Under the pieces are notes generated by a model. It had not been told where the DNA came from, searched no databases, and saw only the letters and a list, made by a program, of their open reading frames with translations. This document shows positions 4,846 through 9,081 of a DNA stretch of 9,081 bases, piece after piece. Numbering within the stretch: the stretch's first letter is position 1; each line of letters begins with the position of its first letter. This DNA comes from an uncultured Bacillota bacterium (GTDB lineage: Bacteria; Bacillota; Clostridia; Christensenellales; UBA1242): assembly GCA_947090235.1 (NCBI GenBank), contig CAMUNJ010000030.1:1-9081 (forward strand). The letters run 5' to 3'. The position numbers and the translations under genes are program-made.

Positions 4846-5889
4846 ATGGATCTTCAAAATTTAGTAAATGAATATATCAACAATCAGCTTTTGAAAGTTG
4901 ATAATTTGTCAACTGAATTAAACGGAACAATGATTGATAGATTGTTTGCAAAGAAGTTTAGGAAATATTCTATCGATCCACAAGTGAGAATTGATGTCGA
5001 AACAAAATTAAACAACATCATTGACAAAAAATTGCCTTTGACCTTTGTTCCAAGTTTTGGTGGATATAAGCATTGGTGGGCACCAACCTATCCAACAATT
5101 GATTGGGCAGAAATCTTCAACATGAAATTTATGCTTGAATATCTTGCACCTATTTGTGCCAACTATCATGACAACAAAAGCACAATCGAATATGAAAGTG
5201 AAGAAATCATTTTAAGCGAACTCAACAATGTGCCACAATCTGGACTTGACGAATACACAAACACTTTCAGAAAGGCTTTGGAGTTTTTCAACAAAAATCA
5301 AAAAGTTGTTGAAATGAAATTAAGTCTTGCAAGAGAACAATACAAAGACTATGACTTTGATAAACAAAAATTGCTTAAACGAATTGAAGAAATGATGTCG
5401 GATTACACTGATCGTTTCAACAGCTATGATCCAGAAGATCAAGCAAGAAGAATACAAAAAGCAAGAACAAATTTTAAGTTGAATGGTGTTGTTGATTATT
5501 CTCATTTGAGTGAACAAGAACAAGAAGAACTTTATAAGAAATCCCGCATATTAAACGAGGCTTTCTTGGATGCCGATTATGAAGTGCGTGGAAACGATTT
5601 CTTTGAAAAAGAAAACAACATTCCTTTGTTGTTCTCGTTTGGGCTTGGTCCCGGCGGAGAAGCATGGCTACACATTGGATCGAGCAAATCTTCAATGACA
5701 GACTTCTGGGCAGGCACAGGCATTTTGGAAGTGAGAGAAAACGGACAAATCATTGAAAGAATTTTAAGCAGAACGCAGTTTGAAAATGTTAAAGCCAAAC
5801 TTGTGAAAGTCGCTGTTGAAAGCCCTATTTCAAACATCTGCACCCCACTTTCTTACATCTATGTTTATGAAGGACAATTGAATTTTTAG
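4846..5889 (+). CDS. Protein of unknown function, 347 residues, first gene of a putative pathway operon
   Basis: I do not recognise the family. The protein appears soluble, with no signal peptide or membrane helix. Landmarks are a conserved-looking aromatic segment FGGYKHWW (71-78) followed by a Pro-rich turn and IDWAEIF (85-91), a charged, helical middle (about 135-240, with REQYKDYD at 163-170), LDADYEVRG (241-249) and a Gly-rich GLGPGGEAWLHIG (266-278) near the C-terminus. The order of a Pro-Ser-Phe segment, an acidic D/E pair, then Y-rich helices is faintly like the PvcA/DIT1 isonitrile synthase family, but I would not assign it. It has the size and motif density of an enzyme. It opens an operon with an APH-fold kinase 17 bases downstream, two dehydrogenases and an N-glycosidase-like protein, so it probably acts in the same small-molecule pathway. 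Start chosen from TGAGG five bases upstream. Confidence 0.85.
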   Translation: MDLQNLVNEYINNQLLKVDNLSTELNGTMIDRLFAKKFRKYSIDPQVRIDVETKLNNIIDKKLPLTFVPSFGGYKHWWAPTYPTIDWAEIFNMKFMLEYLAPICANYHDNKSTIEYESEEIILSELNNVPQSGLDEYTNTFRKALEFFNKNQKVVEMKLSLAREQYKDYDFDKQKLLKRIEEMMSDYTDRFNSYDPEDQARRIQKARTNFKLNGVVDYSHLSEQEQEELYKKSRILNEAFLDADYEVRGNDFFEKENNIPLLFSFGLGPGGEAWLHIGSSKSSMTDFWAGTGILEVRENGQIIERILSRTQFENVKAKLVKVAVESPISNICTPLSYIYVYEGQLNF

Positions 5890-5906
5890 TTAAAAGGTAT
5901 TTTATA

Positions 5907-7016
5907 ATGGCAATAAACTATAAAGATATAAACAAACGCATTTGCGATAGAACTGAAAGTTGGTGTTGGCAAACGGACAGAAAAATTTCACAAGAAGAAG
6001 TTAGAGAGATTTGGCAAGATAAACATCGTGGCATTTCAAGCAAAGAATTGATTGAAAAAGTAAATAACGAACTGAAAGGCAATAAATTGATTTCAATCAA
6101 TGAAGTTGACAAAAACGCACAAGAGAATTTGGGTTTCATCAATTCTGTGAGGGTTGGGACTTTGGATAATGGCAAGAAAGTGATTATTCGCTGTCACCCA
6201 AAAGGAATTAAAAACGGATATTTTCATGTTGAGAGTTTGGTGGCAAAAGAACTCAAAAATATGGGGTTGCCTACCTATTCAACATATTGTATTCATGATT
6301 TGGAAGATGAAAACGATTGTGCATTTCAAGTTATTGAAAAAATCGAAGGAATTGCTGTCAAAAATTGGCTTGAAGCACACCCAGAAGATACAATGAAGTT
6401 GACTTATGAAACTGGCAAAATGATGAGAAAAATGCACGCTTTGAAAGTGAAAGGTTTCGGCAGTTTTGATAATGAAAAAGCAAAGCTTGGAAAACTTGAA
6501 TGTTTGCACAATTCATTGGCAAACTTTGTAAATTGTGGATTGAAAAATAATTTGGAGACGCTTGTTAAATATAAAACTATTACACAAGAACAATCTGCAA
6601 AGATTTTGAATTTGTTTTCAAAAGACAATCCATTGTTAGATTGCAAGCAATCTGTTTTAATTCATAACGATTTTGTGGACTGGAACTTATTGACTGACGG
6701 AAATACAATCACTGGCATTTTGGATTTGGACGAATGTGCTGGCGGTGCAGCTGTTTGTGATATTGCTTCTTGGAGTGGCATGAGTTCACTTGAAAGAGTT
6801 GAAGAATTTTTGAAGGGATATTTTGAAGATGAAAAGCCAAGCCAAGATTTTGACAGAAAATTAAAGTTGATTTCATTTAGGTGGATCATCTCAAATATGT
6901 CTTTGAGAAATAGCAGACTTGAATATATGCCAGACGATAAATTTTTGCAAAGTCTGATTGCTGATGGAAAGGAACAAATGAAGTTTTATATGAATTATTT
7001 TAATTTAGGAGAATAG
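5907..7016 (+). CDS. APH/choline-kinase-fold phosphotransferase
   Basis: This 369-residue protein has the protein-kinase-like fold of the aminoglycoside phosphotransferase superfamily. The catalytic loop is H253-N-D255 with N260, and the metal-binding D273-L-D275 follows. VIIR (92-95) marks the nucleotide-binding strand, with Arg where Lys is common, and E109 is the probable helix-C glutamate. About 60 residues precede the N-lobe, including a Trp/Cys-rich CDRTESWCWQTDR stretch (13-25) and a helical segment. This extension may shape the substrate site. The superfamily phosphorylates hydroxyl groups of small molecules (aminoglycosides, choline, homoserine, methylthioribose). Nothing in the sequence points to antibiotic resistance, and the operon context favours a metabolic substrate. 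The ribosome-binding site is a modest AAAAGG (5892-5897), nine bases before the ATG. The next gene starts two bases after its stop. Confidence 0.88.
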   Translation: MAINYKDINKRICDRTESWCWQTDRKISQEEVREIWQDKHRGISSKELIEKVNNELKGNKLISINEVDKNAQENLGFINSVRVGTLDNGKKVIIRCHPKGIKNGYFHVESLVAKELKNMGLPTYSTYCIHDLEDENDCAFQVIEKIEGIAVKNWLEAHPEDTMKLTYETGKMMRKMHALKVKGFGSFDNEKAKLGKLECLHNSLANFVNCGLKNNLETLVKYKTITQEQSAKILNLFSKDNPLLDCKQSVLIHNDFVDWNLLTDGNTITGILDLDECAGGAAVCDIASWSGMSSLERVEEFLKGYFEDEKPSQDFDRKLKLISFRWIISNMSLRNSRLEYMPDDKFLQSLIADGKEQMKFYMNYFNLGE

Positions 7017-7018
7017 AA

Positions 7019-7759
7019 ATGAGAGTTATTTTAATTACAGGTGCAACATCTGGTGTTGGCTTTGAAGCGGCAAAACTTTTCTCGAAAGACAAAAACACAA
7101 AAGTTGTAAGTTTATCTATTGGCTTAGATAACATTGAGAAGGCAAAGAAGAAATTGCCAAATGCAGATTTTTTGCAATGTGATGTTTCAGATTACAATGC
7201 ACTGGTGAAAATTGCAGAACAAGTTGAACAGAAATATGGCAAAATTGATGTATTAGTAAACAACGCAGGGACTATTATTCCGGGCAACATTGAAACTCTC
7301 GCAGTTGATGATTGGGATAAAGTGATAAAGAACAACTTTTCAAGTTATTTCTATGTTTCAAAAGCATTTTTGCCTTTACTTAAAAAAGGAACAAATCCTA
7401 ACATTGTGTGCATTTCTTCAATCTCTGCAACCGCAGGTGGAAGTTCAATCGCCTACTCTTGTGCAAAAGCAGGCGTGAACATGATTGCACAAACACTTGC
7501 AAAAGATTTGGCACAATATAATATTCGTGTGAACACAATCTCGCCAGGTATGCTTAATTCTGGTTTTCAAATTCACAACAATGTGATGAACGAAGAACAA
7601 TACAAAGAGATGTTAGAAAAACAAAGCGCAAGTTATCCTTTTGGAATTGGCACAGCTTTGGATATTGCAAATGCAATTATCTTCCTTTCAAGTGAAAAAG
7701 CAAGTTGGATTTCTGGTGCTGATTTACTTGTTGACGGTGGAAAACTTGCAAGCAGATAA
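7019..7759 (+). CDS. Short-chain dehydrogenase/reductase 1
   Basis: This is a 246-residue classical SDR. The NAD(P)-binding TGATSGVG is at 7-14, D55 follows the third strand (CDV), NNAG is at 81-84, the structural Asn is probably N106, and the catalytic set S133, Y146, K150 has the expected 13- and 4-residue spacings. The tail ISGADLLVDGG (231-241) is typical of FabG-like oxidoreductases. Such enzymes reduce or oxidise a C-O bond on sugars, polyols, steroids or acyl groups; the substrate is unknown. Its AGGAG ribosome-binding site (7007-7011) lies inside the end of the kinase gene, and only two bases separate the two coding regions, so they are very likely co-expressed. The residue after the second strand is Ser, not Arg or Asp, so cofactor choice cannot be called. 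Confidence 0.93.
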   Translation: MRVILITGATSGVGFEAAKLFSKDKNTKVVSLSIGLDNIEKAKKKLPNADFLQCDVSDYNALVKIAEQVEQKYGKIDVLVNNAGTIIPGNIETLAVDDWDKVIKNNFSSYFYVSKAFLPLLKKGTNPNIVCISSISATAGGSSIAYSCAKAGVNMIAQTLAKDLAQYNIRVNTISPGMLNSGFQIHNNVMNEEQYKEMLEKQSASYPFGIGTALDIANAIIFLSSEKASWISGADLLVDGGKLASR

Positions 7760-7769
7760 GGAGTAAAAC

Positions 7770-8498
7770 ATGAAAAAAGTTGCATTAGTCACAGGCAGCA
7801 CAATGGGAATTGGACTTGCCACTGCCAAAAAATTGGCAAAGAAAAATATCGTTATCATCAATAGCAATAAAGCAGTTGACAAAGGTTTTATTGAAAAAGA
7901 GTTTGGTAAAAATGCAGAAGTTTATTTCTACAAAGCTGACATTTCGAACAAAGAAGATTTGATTGCTATGCGTGATTGGATTAAAAAGAAGTTTGGAAGG
8001 CTTGATATTTTGTCAGCCAATGCAGGCATAATTCCGCTTCCATGTGGAATTGACGACATAACAGACGAGAATGTTCACAAGACAATTGACACCAACCTTA
8101 TTGGAACATTCAACACTGTTAAATTGTTTGGAAACCTTATAAAAGAAACTGCCAAGAAAGGTGCAATTGTTTGCACAACATCTGTTGACGGTATTATTGG
8201 CGAGCCTTACGCAGTTATTTATTCAACAACAAAGGCAGGCATAATCTCACTCACAAAATCCTATGCAAGATATTTCGGTGAGAATATTCGTGTAAATGCA
8301 GTTGCACCGGGACTTATTGATACTCCGCTTACAGCAACTGCTGGTGAAGATCCAGCCGCTACAACTGACTATTCAATCATCAAAAGAATGGGTAAACCAG
8401 AAGAAATTGCAAATGCAATCGCTTTTCTATTGTCAGATGAAGCAAGCTTTATAACAGGGCAAATTCTTGCAGTTGACGGTGGATTTACATTGAAATAA
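7770..8498 (+). CDS. Short-chain dehydrogenase/reductase 2
   Basis: This second classical SDR of 242 residues differs clearly from its neighbour. TGSTMGIG is at 8-15, D57 follows YKA, the NNAG motif is SANAG (82-86), N109 is structural, and the catalytic residues are S138, Y151 and K155. The C-terminus ITGQILAVDGG (228-238) is FabG-like. The two SDRs differ at most positions outside the motifs, so they are not a recent duplication and probably catalyse different steps, for example oxidation and reduction during an epimerisation. The substrate is unknown. TAAGGAG overlaps the stop of the first SDR gene, ten bases before this ATG, so the two are translated from one message. Confidence 0.93.
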   Translation: MKKVALVTGSTMGIGLATAKKLAKKNIVIINSNKAVDKGFIEKEFGKNAEVYFYKADISNKEDLIAMRDWIKKKFGRLDILSANAGIIPLPCGIDDITDENVHKTIDTNLIGTFNTVKLFGNLIKETAKKGAIVCTTSVDGIIGEPYAVIYSTTKAGIISLTKSYARYFGENIRVNAVAPGLIDTPLTATAGEDPAATTDYSIIKRMGKPEEIANAIAFLLSDEASFITGQILAVDGGFTLK

Positions 8499-8510
8499 AG
8501 GAGAATTTAT

Positions 8511-8909
8511 ATGAAAATTTATGTGACTGGTGCAACATCTAACGAAAAACTTTTTGAAGTTTATAAATTGATAAAAGATACTTTTTCAAAGCAGGGACAT
8601 GAAGTTAAAACACCTTTGGAGACTATTGAATTTTGTAAAACTCACAATGAAATAGAAAGATTTGAAAAAGCAATGAATGATATAAATGAAGCCGATTTTG
8701 TCATATCCGAAATAAGCGGGCCTTCATGTGGACAGGGCTTTGAACTTGGCGTTTTATTTGCAAGAGGATTTAGAAATGTTGTTTTAATTACAAGTAGCTT
8801 GTCATATACAAGTGGAATTTTGATTGGTGCATTTGGACAACCAATACATTATAATAACAAAACATTATCTGAACTTTTAATCAAACTACAAGAAAAAATT
8901 AAAGAATAA
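8511..8909 (+). CDS. Nucleoside 2-deoxyribosyltransferase/Rcl-like N-glycosidase
   Basis: This 132-residue protein has the compact Rossmann-like fold of the nucleoside 2-deoxyribosyltransferase superfamily, at the family's usual small size. It opens with a beta strand and MKIYVTGATS (1-10). D62-FVISE (62-67) matches the aDvvvaE strand. PSCGQGFELG (71-80) holds E78, at the position of the catalytic glutamate that attacks the sugar C1'. The PS-G-G-E spacing is closest to the Rcl (DNPH1) branch, which hydrolyses 2'-deoxynucleoside 5'-monophosphates to base and deoxyribose 5-phosphate. Related enzymes (MilB, BlsM) act on CMP in nucleoside antibiotic pathways. The SGILIGAFG stretch (101-109) corresponds to the phosphate or partner-subunit loop in Rcl. 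An AAAGGAG site lies before the ATG, 12 bases after SDR 2, and a terminator follows. The presence of this enzyme is the main reason to read the operon as nucleotide-derived chemistry. Confidence 0.82.
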   Translation: MKIYVTGATSNEKLFEVYKLIKDTFSKQGHEVKTPLETIEFCKTHNEIERFEKAMNDINEADFVISEISGPSCGQGFELGVLFARGFRNVVLITSSLSYTSGILIGAFGQPIHYNNKTLSELLIKLQEKIKE

Positions 8910-8928
8910 TAATGTCAAATCAACATAG

Positions 8929-8954
8929 AAAGACAGGCTAACGCTTGTTTTTTT
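8929..8954 (+). terminator. Terminator of the five-gene operon
   Basis: ACAGGC (8933-8938), loop TAAC, GCTTGT (8943-8948) forms a stem with one G-T pair. It is extended by A-T pairs outward and followed by a run of Ts to 8954. It lies 19 bases past the stop of the N-glycosidase-like gene and separates that operon from the gene starting at 9023. Confidence 0.82.
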
Positions 8955-8974
8955 ATTTTTAATTTGAAAAACTA

Positions 8975-9004
8975 TATACAAAGTCGCCAAAAATATGTTA
9001 TAAT
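8975..9004 (+). promoter_or_regulatory. Extended -10 promoter of the last, cut-off gene
   Basis: TGTTATAAT (8996-9004) repeats exactly the extended -10 found before the five-gene operon. TATACA (8975-8980), 18 bases upstream, matches the -35 consensus at four of six. The RNA would start near 9011, directly at the AAGGAG ribosome-binding site (9011-9016), again giving a very short leader. Confidence 0.6.
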
Positions 9005-9022
9005 GAATTTAAGGAGAACTTA

Positions 9023-9081
9023 ATGGAAAAACAACCTTTCATTTTGACTTTTGGATCTTGCGGTTGGGATAAAATATTTTA
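9023..9081 (+). CDS. Partial gene, possible PfkB-family carbohydrate or nucleoside kinase
   Basis: Only the first 19 codons lie in the window. AAGGAG (9011-9016) sits six bases before the ATG and a promoter precedes it, so the start is well supported. The visible residues read ILTFGSCGWDKIF (7-19). A hydrophobic strand leading into G-S-x-G-x-D is how ribokinase/PfkB sugar kinases begin, the Asp being a substrate-binding residue. This is a short stretch, so the family call is tentative. It would suit the sugar or nucleoside theme of the operon before it, although the terminator and separate promoter make it a distinct transcript. Confidence 0.6.
   Translation, partial: MEKQPFILTFGSCGWDKIF

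Noticed and set aside
5907..7016. Aminoglycoside resistance gene
   Set aside because: Only the general APH fold is seen; the operon is metabolic in character and the protein has no hallmark of known resistance enzymes.
7010..7025. Possible frameshift or fusion between the kinase and the first SDR
   Set aside because: Both proteins are complete at their family lengths, with a normal stop and a ribosome-binding site placed for translational coupling.
1..9081. Alternative genetic code (TGA as tryptophan), suggested by the absence of TGA stops
   Set aside because: Tryptophan is encoded by TGG throughout and no gene contains in-frame TGA. TAA and TAG dominance is normal at this base composition.
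1..9081. CRISPR array, insertion sequence ends or transposase
   Set aside because: No regularly spaced direct repeats, transposase motifs or terminal inverted repeats with target duplications were found.

Overview
The window is AT-rich bacterial DNA with tightly packed genes, clear Shine-Dalgarno sites, TTGACA/TATAAT-type promoters and U-tailed hairpin terminators. This fits a low-GC Bacillota, most likely an uncultured Clostridia-type organism. That assignment rests on style and protein families, not on a marker gene. Of the ten complete genes, seven end in TAA, three in TAG and none in TGA. The standard code reads all of them through.

Layout. (1) At 57-904 is a RadC-family (JAB/MPN domain) gene. 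Its promoter sits so close to the start that the mRNA is probably leaderless. (2) At 905-1603 is about 700 bases without a credible protein gene. It holds a G+C-rich block full of inverted repeats, the 3' part of a tRNA-Ile(GAU) gene on the minus strand with its own terminator, a cluster of operator-like repeats, a two-part hairpin and a strong promoter. The tRNA fragment looks like an integration scar. If so, the genes to its right may lie on an integrated element; no integrase is visible in the window. (3) At 1604-4291 is a three-gene operon: an AAA+ ATPase with a DUF4143 nuclease-fold tail, a calcineurin-like phosphoesterase and a PnuC-type transporter. It ends in a bidirectional terminator. 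(4) At 4308-4664 (minus) is a small gene of unknown function with its own promoter, convergent with the operon. (5) At 4846-8909 is a five-gene operon with gaps of only 2 to 17 bases: an unrecognised 347-residue protein, an APH/choline-kinase-fold kinase, two different short-chain dehydrogenases, and a small nucleoside 2-deoxyribosyltransferase/Rcl-like N-glycosidase. It ends in a terminator. (6) From 9023 to the window end is the start of another gene, possibly a PfkB-type sugar or nucleoside kinase, under its own promoter.

How they may work together. The five-gene operon reads like a small-molecule pathway. It contains an N-glycosidase that would act on a nucleotide or nucleoside, a small-molecule kinase, two NAD(P)-dependent oxidoreductases and an unknown protein that is probably the key enzyme or binder. 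The PnuC-family transporter (known members carry nicotinamide riboside or NMN), the phosphoesterase and the possible PfkB kinase nearby fit a nucleoside or sugar theme. No substrate can be named from sequence alone. The least explained items are the 347-residue protein and the structured G+C-rich block beside the tRNA fragment.
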